From contig BRKX01000006.1 in the NCBI GenBank assembly GCA_026008535.1, positions 41,218,664-41,282,663 of the forward strand: a stretch of DNA of 64,000 bases. The letters are read 5' to 3'. Position numbers and translations under genes: made by a program. Positions 12,119-25,517 of the stretch are shown here, piece after piece (position 1 is the first letter of the stretch; each line of letters begins with the position of its first letter). This DNA is from Perilla frutescens. Taxonomy: Eukaryota > Streptophyta > Magnoliopsida > Lamiales > Lamiaceae. The notes under the pieces are model-generated. The model had not been told where the DNA came from and did not search any database. It saw nothing but the letters and a program-made list of their open reading frames with translations.

Positions 12119-13549
12119 TTTGTATACTGGAAAACTTGTCTTTATATACATTAAACAATATTAAGATGATATAGATTGAATAATAAATTGCAGTCATTGT
12201 GTGCATTTAATTATTCTTATATTTAATTTCACGTTCCACGTATTTGCATTGTAGATGATATGGTATGGATCAACACACGGTAAAAATCATATCATCAGAT
12301 TCCTTGCATTGTATTAAAAGGCCCGCAGCTTAGATGGTCCTGAACCCACCATCGATACACTGTAGAATAATTTGATATTTAGTTTATCTTACTAACTGAT
12401 TATTCTAGTACACTGGCTTGTATATTGAAGAGGATCACGATAGGATATTGTTCTCTATTCTGACTTAAGTGAGAGAATAAAGATCCATAGAGTTCGGGTT
12501 CTTAACCCATATATATTGGTGGACATATATATGTTGTGTCGATTGCTTTGATTTATTAATGAGTGAGATTCTTTGATAGAATCAACAACTTCGATAATTT
12601 GGGCAGTGATATTTACATATATGATGGGTCATGCATTATATATGGCCACTGTGTTCTGGTATGCCAGGTTGATGATGTCCCCCTTGAGGAAGCACAAAGA
12701 TCATGGGAAGCCCTGCAGACAGAATATTAATTTATTCTTACATGATACGGAAGTCGTGCGGTACTACTCTCAGAACAAGATATTAATTAATTATAGCTGT
12801 TAGAAACTTACATAATTAATTAATGGACATTATATCTTAAACATGGGGAATGACTGAACTAAAGGAGAAAGCATATTCACAAATATGTATTACATTAGTA
12901 GCTCAGTATTATTTCTTTAGTGGAATAAAAATAATACTTTATTTATTTATTTATTTATATCCATGTTATGGATATTAGAAATTAAATAAATTAGTAGGCC
13001 AATTTAATATTCTTCTAGATCCCTGCTGTAGCCCAATTAATACCTAAGTGGACTGGGGAAAGGAATAAGTGGAGAGGTCCAAATCGATTAGGGTTTGGGG
13101 AGCTTAATTTGGTCCCCCTCTCTATTAATTAGAGGAGGGGCCACGCAATTAACACCAAGAAAACAGCCCCCTCTCGCACTCACTTGATTCTTTAGGGTTC
13201 CAACACAGTTTAGCAGTCTGCAGCTCACCCTGCATCTAAACAAGGTTCGGGAATACAGTAGAAGATCAAGGAGTGGAATATCTTGCTTGAAGTTGTTCAA
13301 ACACCACCTTGGAGGAGAGGGCGTTAATCTTGTCCGTCTCCAACAACATGATTAGACCTTTAATCCCGTCTGCAACCTTACTACGCGATGTAAGTGGTAT
13401 ATCGATTCTATCTTTCCGCTGTGTTAGAATCGATTTACTTGCATGCTAATTCAACATATTATCACACATAAAATATGATTTACATATTGTCAAATTAATG
13501 GGCATCCGATTAGATCCTGTGGGGGGCACAATTCAAAAAAGCCCCAACA
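12112..13549 (+). mobile_element. Candidate solo LTR
   Basis: The block starts TGTTGGTTTT and ends AAAAAAGCCCCAACA, giving the expected TG...CA inverted ends. Flanking pentamers are AAAGA and AGAGA, a possible aged target duplication. The last 160 bases match the reverse complement of 61316-61470, where the same end is followed by a tRNA-Met-like primer site, which supports LTR identity. The segment 12170-12550 matches 59750-60110. No coding frames are supported inside. Confidence 0.55.
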
Positions 13550-13836
13550 AGAGAAATGGGAGGGGTGGGAAGAAGAGCGGGGGATCGACATGGAGGATGT
13601 TGGGGGCAAGGTGGGATGCCGCCACTAGCCACCTGTGTTGCCACCGCCTGTACTGTTGTTATGCCGTTGTTCGTAACCTTCTGCCGTCATCATCTTGGTT
13701 CATTTCTTGTCCTTTTCATTTGATTTTTGGATATTTCGTGTATTAAATTATGTACTTTATTTCATCATTTGTTGTCGAATGATCGGAAAATGGCCTAAGA
13801 AGCCTTTACCAATCAACTACAATAATTTAAAGATTC
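13550..13836. other. Intergenic spacer
   Basis: GC content rises briefly around 13550-13640, but no coding or repeat signal is recognised. Confidence 0.3.
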
Positions 13837-13841
13837 AAGGT
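13837..13841. other. Target site duplication AAGGT (left)
   Basis: Identical to 33910-33914 immediately right of the 3' LTR. Confidence 0.9.
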
Positions 13842-15543
13842 TGTTAGGAAAAACTATCAAGGAACCCCTAGATAAGTTTTGATGAGATGTCAAAACTATT
13901 CCTAAAAAACTGACCAAGATCCAAGTTGTAGATCTGAGCTGACCAATCCAGAGCCTCAAGAAGGAACTCAACTGAAGCCAGAGTCAACCCAACCGGAGCA
14001 TGGTTAACCAGCTAGAAGGATACACCAACCAGTCAAAACTCAATCCAACTGAGGGTTAAAAGAGTCGAACCAGTCAAAACAAACTGACAGCTAAGTCAGC
14101 TGAACTGAGAGAAAAATCAACAAGACTGAAGAAACTGATAAGAGATCAGTTTAACTGAAGACTGGAAGTATCTAGTTGATGGACAAACTTAACTTCAGCC
14201 AAACTGAAGTAGACAGACGAATCAATCAAAGGCCAGAACTGAAGTCAGCCAGCTTGTAGGAGAAAACAAGCAAACATCTGACGAGGAAGCTCGAGAAAGA
14301 TCAGTCAAACTGACAAGCTAGCCAACAACTTGTGATCAGTTAAGCTGACAAGAAAGCTCAAGAAAGAATAGTCGAACTGACAAGCTATTCAACAACTTGT
14401 GATCAGTCGAACTGGAGGAAGAAGCTCAGAACTGCCAAACTGGAGTGATAGCCGAACTAAGCAGACAAGCTCAGAACTACCAACTAGAACTCAAACTTGC
14501 TAAACTGGAGCTCAGAACTGCCATCCAGAGAGTCCTGGAGTTAATGCTCAAATGAAGATCTTGGAATAAATGCTCCAGTAGAGATCCTGGAATTAAATAT
14601 CCAACATAGATCGATTGGCAAAGCAACGGCTACTAGAATTAAATATCCAACAGAGATCGATTGGCAAAGCAATGACTACTTCAACCAAAAGCTCCAACGA
14701 TCATAAAGACCATCTGCCATTGATGAACCAACAGAGCCACCGATCAATGGAACTCAACGGTCACAAAATCACTCCTCTATAAAAAGACGAGTGGATCAAA
14801 GTTTTCAGAGGACTTTTCGCGACTTTCATTCTTGAAACCTTCATTCAAGTTGTTTCAACTTACAACTGAGCTTTCTTTCTCCCTCTCACATAGCTCAAGT
14901 TCAGCATTTGCTAAAACTGCGAGAGTCCAACTGAGAAGAAGAATCCACAGAATCAAAGCATTCAGCTAGCTGTTGATAATCCAGCCAGAGCAACCTTCTC
15001 AGTTCCAGCAATACATCGATCAACTACCCAGCTCAATTAAAGGAGCACATCAATTGATATCCCCTATTCAACACTAACCTCTTGAAGATCGAAAGAGATC
15101 TATAACCTTGTAAAGACGTCAATAGCACCTACCTTCCTAGCGAGCAGTTAGGGACTGCAAGTGTGAGCCGTCGACCCGCTGAGGTAGCGAGCAGTTACCA
15201 GGTTCAGCCAACTGCCCTTCATTGTATAATTTGTAAAGAAACTCAAGTTATATAGTGGAGTTGCCCTTCTGCGGAAGGAAGAGAGGACGTAGAAGTTTGA
15301 GACTTCGAACCTCTATAAATCATCTGTGTGTTGTACTATTTTGCTTATACTCGCATATCTTTGAACTATACACAAGCTCACACAATCTGCACCCAAGCTG
15401 TCTAAAAAGTGCTCAACTGATTTGTGCATAGATAAGTTGCTAAGCAAGTCAAGGGCCCTTATCATTCCGCATTTGAAGTAAAGTTTTTGTATCAGTTTAA
15501 TCACTCCCCCTCTAAACTGACATCGACTCGCCCGGGACCAACA
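13842..15543 (+). repeat. 5' LTR of the Sirevirus
   Basis: Starts TGTTAGGAAA and ends GGGACCAACA. It carries a TATA box (TATAAAAA at 14778-14785), the likely promoter for the genomic transcript. It contains short internal repeats, such as two copies of AACTGACAAGCTA followed by CAACAACTTGTGATCAGT (about 14310 and 14375) and two copies of AAATATCCAACA followed by GATCGATTGGCAAAGCAA (about 14600 and 14640). It is dense in AACTG/CAGTT words. Confidence 0.95.
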
Positions 15544-15545
15544 AG

Positions 15546-15560
15546 TGGTATCAGAGCGGT
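15546..15560 (+). promoter_or_regulatory. Primer-binding site (initiator tRNA-Met)
   Basis: TGGTATCAGAGCGGTT begins two bases after the LTR. The first twelve bases are the canonical complement of the initiator tRNA-Met 3' end used by plant copia elements. Confidence 0.95.
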
Positions 15561-15632
15561 TGATTACAAAGATCAGCCGTTTCTGCAGATCAACTGAATC
15601 AGATCTACTTATCTGTGCTAACATTTCAAGCT

Positions 15633-18035
15633 ATGGGAAACCATAAGCTACCTTTGTTTTCAATTGAGAATTATGATACTTGGAGCAGGAGAATGAAGGT
15701 GCATCTCTGCTCGATCTATGAGAACATGTGGGAAGTTATTGAAGATGATCCAATCATTATCACAATGGACAATGAAGCCCACATAGTTGATCTTAATCAA
15801 CCAGCCAGGATCCCAAAGCCAACTAATCTTCTCACCAGCGAGGAGAAGAAGTTAAAGAATCTAGAGTTTGTTGCTCAAGCTGCACTATTTCAAACTCTAG
15901 ATGAAGACAGAATGAAGGACACAAAGAACTGCACAACTGCTAAGGAGATATGAGACTTACTAGCAGATCTATGCCAAGAGTCCGAAGCCATCAAAGGAAA
16001 CAAGCTCCAACTAGCAGTCGACAGATACGAGTCCTTCAAAATGCAGCCAGAAGAGTCCATCTCATGCCTTGAAACCAGATTTCTAGGCATCATCAGTGAG
16101 ATGACCAACCTGGGAAGAAGCTATCCCAATTCTGAGATGAACTCCAAAATTTTGGATAATCTCACCGAAGAATGGGACATGAAAGTGAGAGCTACAAAAG
16201 AATCAAGAAATCTGAACAGCATCACTCCTAGAGAACTGTTTGGCTCTCTCAAAGCTCATGAGTACAGCCTAAACCAGAAGAAGGAAGCATCAACATCATC
16301 AGTTCAAGATGCAACCTTCTATGGTGAAAGGAACCGGTTTAGAGATACTCGAGGAAGGAACAACTTTCGGCCCAGAAGCTCACCAGCTAGAGAGAATCAA
16401 GGCGGATCTTCATCCGAACGAAGAAGAGACACAACCGAAAAGAAGGAAAATCTGACTAAACACATCAATGATCAAATTTAGTCAGTTACCAAGTTGTTAG
16501 AAAAGCTGAAGAAAGTCAGGGATAAACAATCAGTTCCACCTCAAACTGATGAAGTCCCAAAAGATGAGAGAACTCATCAACCAGTTGAATGACCAGCTGA
16601 ACCATTCAGGGGTGGCAATCGAAATCTAGGAGAATGCTTTCACTGCCACAAACAAGGACATTACAGATATGAATGTCCAGAACTCTCTAAAGATAAGAAG
16701 GCCAAAGTGAGGAAAAGCTTCTTTAAAAGAAAATCAATGATTGCAAACTTTGAGAATGCCGTGCTAGACGATTCAGACTATCCATCTTGAATTGATTCTG
16801 ACGGCTACAGCTCAGATGATGAAGCGTTATTCTACCTCATGGCTGACAATGATGAAGAGGTTAGTACAGCTGACTCTCAAACCTCTTTCTATCATATTAA
16901 TGAAGAAACTATCTCTAGCAATGAACTTGACATGAAACTTATGATGCTAGAAGATCAATTAGCTTCAATATCCTGCTTGCATGTTGAATTGAGAGATGAA
17001 AACAATGAACTGAGAAATAGAGTTAGAAAACTGAGCATTGATCATGAAAGAATGAATTATCTTGAATCTTAGTTTGTGGAATTTGAAAAGTTGAAATTGA
17101 GAACTGTTGATCTAGAAGCTGAGAATCAAAAACTCATGCAAGAGATCCATGAGAGAGAAGAAGTAACTCTCAAGTTCAAAAAGGGATCTCAAATTCTAGA
17201 TGAGATATTGAATCATCAGAGAACCGGAACTAACAGCACAGGGCTGGGATACAGCAAGTTCATTGCCTTAGAGAAAGGAAAGGCAGTTGCTCAACCCAGT
17301 GATAAAGGAATCCTAAAAGGATTCACCAGATCAACTCATGATCAGCCAGCTGAGACATCCAAAGGCAAAAGAATATTGAGAAATCCTCAAACTCAGCCCA
17401 GACAATTCAAACAGTTCTCCCAACCAAAAACACCAGGTCAACTGAAGCCAAAATTCCAGTCAAGACCATCAGTTCATCCAAAACAATCCTTTCATTCAAG
17501 GTCTTCAGTTCAACAGAGACCATCAGCTCACAAAAGACCACCAGCTCAACACAGAATGCCCCCAAGGCAAACTGATAGATCAGTCCACTTCAAAAAGAAA
17601 AACCAGTTTAGATCTCAAGCCTATCCTACCAAGAAGTTCAATCAAAACACCTATATGAGAGATCAAAGAAACTCGTTTGAACCCTACCATCACTATAACG
17701 AGTACCTGGATTTCAGAAATGAACCGAGAGTTGATACAAAAGGGTTCAATCAAGTAAACTGGAAACATATAAGGCATTGGCCTGATCAAAGAGCTCAAAG
17801 GTCTGAAGACAAAAGCATTTTAGTTGAATTGTTTTATCCTACTAACTCTCAACGCAGGTACCATTTAACTGATTCAACTCAAAATAGAAGAGTTGAAAGA
17901 AAATCTAAACTGATTAAGCGATCTAAATTAGTTGGATCTCTGAATGATAAAAAGCCGAAAGTTTGGCAAGTTTGGATTCCAAAGAGCTTGATGTATCAAC
18001 AAGGACCCGATATGAAACGGGTCCCTAAATGCTAA
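15633..18035 (+). pseudogene. Sirevirus gag
   Basis: One reading frame, nominally 800 residues, starts at MGNHKLPLFSIENYDTWS. It is broken only by in-frame stops at 15951, 16479, 16590, 16788 and 17070, and no frameshift is needed. The N-terminal part has the copia gag (UBN2) signature, with W and LLxxL patterns (FKMQPEESISCLETRF; ILDNLTEEWDMKV). A canonical CCHC zinc knuckle, CFHCHKQGHYRYEC, lies at 16635-16676. An acidic and then coiled-coil stretch follows at 16839-17200. A long basic Gln/Ser/Pro-rich region comes next, and the C-terminus has VWQVWIPKS, a pattern typical of Sirevirus gag ends. The product would form the particle that packages element RNA. The stops fit C-to-T and G-to-A decay. 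Confidence 0.9.
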
Positions 18036-18089
18036 TCCTTGTTTTTGCAGGATAGGAGCATCCTATCTATGAAGAAAACCAAAGATATC

Positions 18090-21000
18090 TGGTATCTAGA
18101 TAGCGGGTGCTCCAATCACATGACCGGAGACAGAGAAGATCTCGACGGTTATGAAGAAGTTAAAGGTCCATTTGTCACATTTGGAGACAACTCCAAAAGC
18201 TGAACCATTGGAGAAGGGTTCGTGGTCAAGGAAAAAGTTGTAGTAAATGGAGTCTCCCAAGTGGATGGACTAAAACACAAACTACTCAGCATCAGCCAGC
18301 TGTGCGACAAGGGCCACTCAGTTGACTTCAGCAAAATCTCCTGCAACATAAGAGACAAGTCAACTGGAGCAATTCTTCTTACTGGCATAAGGAGAGGCAA
18401 CATGTATATTGTTGACTGGTCAACCGGCTACTCAGAAGCTTGCTTCCTTTCAAAAGGATCGACTGAAGCAAGCTGGTTATGGCATCAATGACTGAACCAC
18501 CTCAACTTCAAAACCATCAACTACCTGGCCAAGAAAGAGTTAGTTGAGGGGCTTCCCAAGGAGATATATAAGAAAACAGGCGTGTGTGGATCATGCTAAA
18601 AAGGGAAGCAAGTGAAGTCATCCTTCAAGAATAGGAGTCATCCACCAGGAACAACTGAATGCCTCCAACTGCTACATATGGATCTGTTTGGTCCAGTCAG
18701 ACCACAGACCCCAAAAGGCAAAAGATCCACGCTCGTAGTAGTTGATGATTTCTCAAGATATACGTTGGTAGAATTCTTGAGGAGCAAAGATGAAACTTAC
18801 GCCAAGTTAACAACGCTGATTAGAAGGCTGCATATTGAAAAAGAGAGATCAGTTCAAATGATTCACTCCGACAATGGAACTAAATTTGTGAATCAACAAA
18901 TGATCAGTTTTCTCAGCAAACTTGGAATCACTCACGAACACTCAGCTGCAAGAACTCCACAACAAAACGGTATAGCTGAACGGCGAAACCGGACACTCAA
19001 AGAAGCTGCTCGAGCAATGATAGCTGATGCCAACATAGCTGAAGGTTACTGGGCTGAAGCAGTCAACACAACCTGCCACACTCAAAATCAAAGTGCCATC
19101 GTCACCGCACATGACAAAACACCTTATGAACTGTATAAGGGTCGTAAACCTTCTATCTCATACTTTAAAATATTTGGCTGTAAATGTTATATTTACAACA
19201 ATGGCAAGACTCAACTGAAAGCTTTCAGTGCTAAAGCTGATGAGGGAATATTTCTTGGGTATAATTCACCTCACGCACAAGCTTACAGAGTGTTCAATAA
19301 ACGAACTCTTGTTGTGGAAATAACATGTCATGTGGTGTTTGATGAATTTGCTAATGAGTACAGGAACGAAGAAACAATAGACACATCAGTTCAAGTACTA
19401 CCTAGTGAAACTAAAAACTCGCAGGACTATGTGGATCACATTGTTCAAGAGCGGCTTGAAGCTTCACTAGAAGAAGGCAATGAAACTGGCACTAGACCAG
19501 TTGAGAACAATCTGGTCAATGAGAACACAAATCGTGCTGAGATCATAAACCGCACAACTGAAACAGGGGGAAGAACTGATGAAGATGCCGAACCAACTGA
19601 TGAAAGGACGATTGATGACGTCACCATAGTAGAACCAGCTGAAGCTATCTTGCCCAAATGGCTCCGAAGCCATCCAACTGACAAGATAGTGGGTGATCCA
19701 AGAAGCCGAGTCCAAACCAGAATTTTAACTGAGCATGTACTATTCCCATGCTTCATATCTCAGACGGAACCAGCAAACGTCAAAGAAGCCTTAGAAGATT
19801 CAGACTGGATCATGGCCATGCAAGAAGAACTGAATCAATTCACAAGAAATGATGTATGGTTTCTTGTTGATAGACCAAAAACCCAGAAGATCATTGGCAC
19901 AAAATGGGTTTTTCGCAATAAGCTGGACGAACAAGGTGTGATCACAAGGAACAATGCAAGACTGGTAGCCAAATGATACTCACAAAGTGAAGGGATCGAA
20001 TTTGATGAGACATTCGCACCAGTTGCAAGATTGGAAGTCATCAGACTGTTCCTAGCCTATGCAGCTCACTTTAACTTCACAGTCTATCAAATGGTTGTCA
20101 AGAGTACGTTTCTTCAAGGAATGCTCAAGGAGGACGTGTATGTCGATCAACCGCCAGGCTTCGAAATTGGTGATCAAGTCTTCAAGCTGAAGAAAGCTCT
20201 CTACGGACTGAAGCAAGCTCCTCGAGCGTGGTATAAAACTCTCACAACCTTCTTGCTGAAGAATGGGTTTCAAAAGGGAGTCATTAATCGAACTCTATTC
20301 CGGATAGAACGATCAACTGAGATCTTAATGGTTCAAATTTATGTGGATGACATAATTTTTAGATCAAAAAGCAAAGATCTATGCACACGATTCGCTCAAC
20401 TAATGCAAAGCGAATTCGAGATGAGCATGATAGGAGAAATGACATTCTTCCTAGGACTCCAAGTGAAGCAGCTGAAAGATGGGATCTTTATCAGCCAGGC
20501 TAAGTACACTAAGGAGCTAGTCAAGAAGTTTGGAGCTAATAAAGGAAAAACTCTCAAGATTCCTATGAACACATCAGTTCAGCTAACTTTTGATGAAGAA
20601 GGAGAATCAGTTAGCCAGCCATACTACAGAGGAATCATTGGGTCGCTACTCTACTTAACGGCTAGCCGACCAGACATCTCCTATTTAGTCGGTCTATGCG
20701 CGCAGTTCCAAGCCAACCCGAAGAAAAGTCATTTTGAAGCGGAAAAGAGGATTATCAAATACCTCAAAGGAACCATAAATCTTGGACTATGGTATCCCAG
20801 AGATGACAGTTTGAGTCTAATTGGCTATTCAGACTCAGACTTTGGTGGATGCAAGATTGACAGAAAAGGCACCAGTGGAACATGTCAGTTTCTTGGAAGC
20901 AAACTGATATCCTGGTTTAGCAAGAAGCAGCACTGAGTTGCCCACATCAACAACTGAAGCAGAATATGTAGCTGCAGGAAGCTGATGTGCTCAGATACTC

Positions 21001-21351
21001 TGGATGAAGCAACAGTTGAAGGACTACGAAGTCGAAACTGAAGAAGTACCTATATTCTGTGACAACAATAGTGCAATTGCAATATCTCAGAATCTAGTTC
21101 TGCATTCAATAACTAAGCACATTGACATAAGACACCACTTCATCAGAGATCACATCGAGAAGAATGACATATGCATCAAATACGTCAACACGGAGAAGCA
21201 GATAGCTGACATCTTCACCAAACCATTGCCTGAAGCAAGGTTTATGGGGCTATGCATACAACTAGAACTACTTGAACTAGCATCAAAGGATGAAGATAGT
21301 CAACTGGAAGAAAAAGGTCAGAAAACTATTCCAGCTGAAGAGAGCAACTGA
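18090..21351 (+). pseudogene. Sirevirus pol (protease, integrase, reverse transcriptase, RNase H)
   Basis: It lies in the same frame as gag, after the TAA at 18033. Protease: WYLDSGCSNHMTG (18090). Integrase zinc-binding region: H and H around 18480-18502, then CGSC near 18588. Catalytic core: HMDLFGP, HSDNGTKF and TPQQNGIAERR, giving the D, D, E residues. Reverse transcriptase: VDQPPGF, LYGLKQAPRAWY and YVDD at 20340-20351. RNase H: STTEAEY near 20947, and HIDIRHHFIRD near 21120. In-frame stops occur at about 18201, 18489, 18597, 19974 and 20934. One single-base frameshift near 20945 is followed by another stop at 20983, and the frame ends at 21349-21351. Domain order is that of Ty1/copia. 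It is clearly non-functional in this copy. Confidence 0.95.
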
Positions 21352-22278
21352 ACCGAAAGGCTTCAGCTCATCAGAATGAGTAGTTCACAACTGAGAAAGT
21401 TGTTGAACTGATCAGTTGGACACATAAGCTATCAGTTTGAACTGAAGCGAGAAGCTGTGCAAAGAAAGTAAACTGAAGCTGATCATCCTACCCCATCAGC
21501 TCAACTGAATCATCAGTTTATTTGCTCAAGCTGAGGCAAGGAGCAAGGCAGAGTCAGCCAAATGGTCTCAACTGATGATCCAATCAGTCAAGCAGAACGT
21601 ACCAGCTGCAAAATGCTCAAACTAATAGAGAAGTCAAAGGAATTGGAATCAACTCAACAGAAGACATCAGTTCAAAAATCAGCTGAAGGAAAGTAGCAGA
21701 ACTAAAAGAGCAGCTAAACTGAGAAACAGCTGAATTAAAATTCCAGCAGTCAAGGCCAGGAATGAACTGATGAGAAAACATCTCAGTTGGAGCTAATCAA
21801 CATGGAAATCATCAGCTATAGTCGAAGCCAACTGATGACGTAATCAGTTTCAAGCCAAGAGGAAGCCACAAGAGAGAAATAAATAAGTTCAAAATTTTCA
21901 ATAGTGGGAACGGTAAAAATACATGTCACTCCAATATTACCGTTGGACTCACTCTCTCTCCTCATTAATCCCCAATGGATAGAATCGAAAGCCAATCGAC
22001 GGGTCGATTGAATAAATCTGACCGTTGAAATCAGGGCACCCGAAACGTCCCAACCGTTGGATGAGCTCCACCTCCTTTTATAAAAAAGATGGCTGAATTC
22101 TAGTATCACTTTTACTGATCCAAGACTTAGTCAAGAATTCAAGCCTCTCTCCCTCCGTTTCCTCAAAAGTTCTGCAAAAACAGTTGCGAGAATCAAGGAT
22201 TCAGTTTCAAATCTAGTTAAGTCAAAACCAGATTATGCCCTTTTCTTCAAATCGTTCTCCAAGCCTCACAAAAACTCC
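21352..22278 (+). promoter_or_regulatory. Inter-ORF spacer and promoter-like leader of accessory gene 1
   Basis: No coding frame. The first 500 bases are packed with AACTGA, TCAGTT and CAGCTG words, including the perfect palindrome AACTGATCAGTT at 21406-21417. From about 21900 the character changes: CCGTTGG motifs face each other (21942 and 22053). A TATA-like TTTTATAAAAAAG at 22076-22088 lies about 190 bases before the accessory gene 1 ATG. This looks like an internal promoter plus 5' leader, but no transcript evidence is available. Confidence 0.45.
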
Positions 22279-23724
22279 ATGGCTGAAAGGAGCGTACCAG
22301 CTGTTCGACGAAAGTTCAACTTCAGAAGAACTGGTGAATCATCTCAAAGATTCCAAATGAATCTATACAGAGATAAATTTTTAGATCAAGCTGCATATAG
22401 AGAAAGGTCCTCAAATTCTCCACTCTGCAACTCGTTAATCTCGAAGATTGAACAATCAGGATTGAAGAGATTCACTGAAGTCACTCCGACAAAGATCTAT
22501 CCTGAACCAGTAGTTGAGTTCTATTTGAACTGAAAAGGATATGATGACAGAATCACAACTGAAGTTCGCGGAATAGAACTGGAAATCACTCTAGAACTGC
22601 TCGGAAGGATATTTCAACTTTTCACCTCTGGTATAAGACTACAAGACGTGGAAGTGGACCAAGAACAAGGCTACAATCTCTGGAAGCGAGCAAACTGCGA
22701 TGATCCCTACAAAAGCAGTACACTCATGTCCTACTTCCAAGAAGAATATAGAATTCTAGCATCAGTTTCAGCTAGAATGATTGTCAGCACAACAGGAAGT
22801 CATTTAGAGATGGCTGAGCACAAATACAAAGCATGTGCGGCAATCACCACGAATGTCAAAGTAAACTGGGCTCAGTATTTCTTTGAACAAATCAAGAAGT
22901 ACGTAGATGTTGTGGGAAAACACTGGAAAGAAACTGAGTTCCATCAAAAGATGTGATATGCCTGCAGGATCAGCAGCATACTGGAAAACACTCTCAACTT
23001 CATGGCAGAAGAAACTGAAACATTGATGATTGAGAAGCTGGACTTCATACCATCAACTGCCAGAAGACAACCAGCTTCAAAAACCATAAGCATCAAAAGC
23101 ACTCAGCGAACTGATGCTCCCTCAAAGAAAGCAGAGAAGTCTGCTAAAAGAAAAGACAAGGAGATTGCCACAGAGGTACAGCAAGAGGACTCTGACTCTG
23201 AAGACAACATCCCAATTAGCCAAATGATGGGAACTACAATCAGAGCCAAGCCGCTATAGCAGGTTCGATTAGGATCAACGGCTGCCTCACCTGAAGCAGA
23301 AACCTCTACCAGACCAGTTCAAACCAAGGAAGAAACTGGCAAAGCAAAGAAGAAGTCAGCAACGCCTCAACCGAGAGGAAAGAAGAAGCAATCAGGACCT
23401 CCACCTCCTCCAAAACTGCCTCCCTTCAACATCAAAGCATTTGATATGGCATCAGTTCAGGGAGATGACATTGTACCCTTCAGGGGAGTTCCACCACGAG
23501 GCACAGGGGCTGACTACTTCAGAACTGCCTGTCCCCCAATGGCAGAAACTGAAGAAAATATAAGAGCTCTCACAAGAGCTGAGGTCATCAAAAGCTGGGC
23601 CAATGAACAAGTAACCAAATTCATATCTGAGAATTTTGTTGAGGATGTGAATGGCACAGCTGCTCTATACAAAGCTCTCTCGAGGTACGTGTATTGGTAC
23701 TTGTGGAGACATTGCTTCAATTCT

Positions 23725-25476
23725 GAAGCTGTGATACCCCGACCCTTTTTGCTAAATTATAAATTATAATTTTAGTAAATGATTTCGAATTAATATTGTT
23801 GAATATTAATCATGTGAGTATGTTTGTATGTTATGCCGTTATTTTATTACAGGTTGTCTCACTCGAGCCGATACGTCATAGCAAGTGATGTTATACTGAG
23901 TGTATAACACAGTTTGAATTTTAATACTAAAGTGTCGAGTTATATGATAATGAATGAATGTTATTGCATTGAATTTTGTTTGCCAAAACCTTGAACACCC
24001 TAACGCTGAGTTGATCGGGGGTCTAGTATGTCTGCGGGCATCCCTACAGGGCCAAAGATGTTCAAAGTAGAATCGGGGGTTGATTGGGCCACGCCGCGCG
24101 CCCGCGGGGTGTGCGCGCTCGCGGGGAGCTTGGGCCGAGAGCCCCCTCGCGCGGTCGCGCGGGTCCGGGGACTTTCCTATCTATAAATACCACACTTGTT
24201 CATTTCTTCCTCATTTCTTTCTATTTGGGCGATTTTCCTCCCCCTTCTCTCTACAAATTCTTGAACTTTTAGAGTGGATCCTTCCATCATCCTCCATCAA
24301 CTAAGGTAACTTCATACCTCTTCATCTTGGTGATTTAAACACTCATTTCTTGTTGAATCAAACCTAAGGTTTGTTATCTAAAATTAGGGTTTTCACTTTT
24401 ATTGATCCTCTTGCCTTGATATCTTGAACATATGGTTTATTTACCTCCTTGAGGCTATATGTGAAGTTATATCGAATTCCTATGGTTCATTATTGCTAGG
24501 GTTTGGAATTCTTCCCTAATTTCCCTTTGTTTTGTTGATAATTGTATGGAGATGTTATGAGGGTTGTATGGGGTTAAGTTTCATGTATGTTAGAGCCCTA
24601 GGGTGAAGGTGTTTGTATTTGAAATGTTGGGTCTAAAAGATTTAAAATGAGTTATGAGCATGTGGTTTAAATGTGTGCCCGTAACGTGTTCGATCAAATG
24701 CTTCAAAGAGCTTTAATGTGTATTTTGAGTCCAAAATCATATTATGAGTTGGTATATCAAAAGTTATGTATATGGATATGTATGAAGTCCTTAAAGTAAA
24801 GTATAGCATGAGTTGGGTTAAAGTTATGATTTAATTGTATGACTCGACATCTAAAATGAAAAGGGGATTAAAAGGTGCTAGGTGACGTGTTGGGGCTCGA
24901 GGAGGACAACTTGTGCACGACCAAGAAGTATTTCAAAGGTTGAGAAATTGTGAAAGTGTCTCATAAGGTGGGGTAACTCTAAACTGTGAACATGTGTAAG
25001 GTTATAGTTATTGTTGTGCTTTGATTGTATAAGTATGAAGGGTTTTCGGACCAAAGATAAAAGAGACCCTTCGGGGCATAAAAGAGATCCTTCGGAGTCG
25101 ACAAAGAGACCCTTCGGGGCAGAGATCCTTTGGGATCGAATATAGACCTATTAATGTCCTCCCTAGGGGGTAGTATGTCTGCGGGCATCCCTACAGGGCC
25201 AAAGATGTTCATTAACGGGGGCATCATGATGTTTGGACCCTATGGGGTTGAGACTAGTCTCTACAAAGTAAAGAAAAGTTCATATGTTATATTTTCACTT
25301 GTGCAATTAGCTATAACTATTTACAGTGTTCCCCACTGAGTATGTTGTTAAATACTCACCCCATTCATTCAATGAATTTCAGGTTGAGGAGTCGGAGCCC
25401 GAGTAAGAGCGTTGTGAACACAAGAAAACCCCACAAGCTTGTGTTATCTTTTGCATGCTCTTCTTTTGAAAATATT

Positions 25477-25517
<41 letters not shown>

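Noticed and set aside
13498..13746. 82-codon frame after the solo LTR
   Set aside because: It straddles the LTR edge at 13549 and resembles no family. A chance frame in slightly GC-richer DNA.
24080..24304. GC-rich Arg/Ala frames inside the solo LTR
   Set aside because: They arise from the GC-rich promoter-proximal block of the LTR and overlap a TATA box. No domain or conservation was seen.
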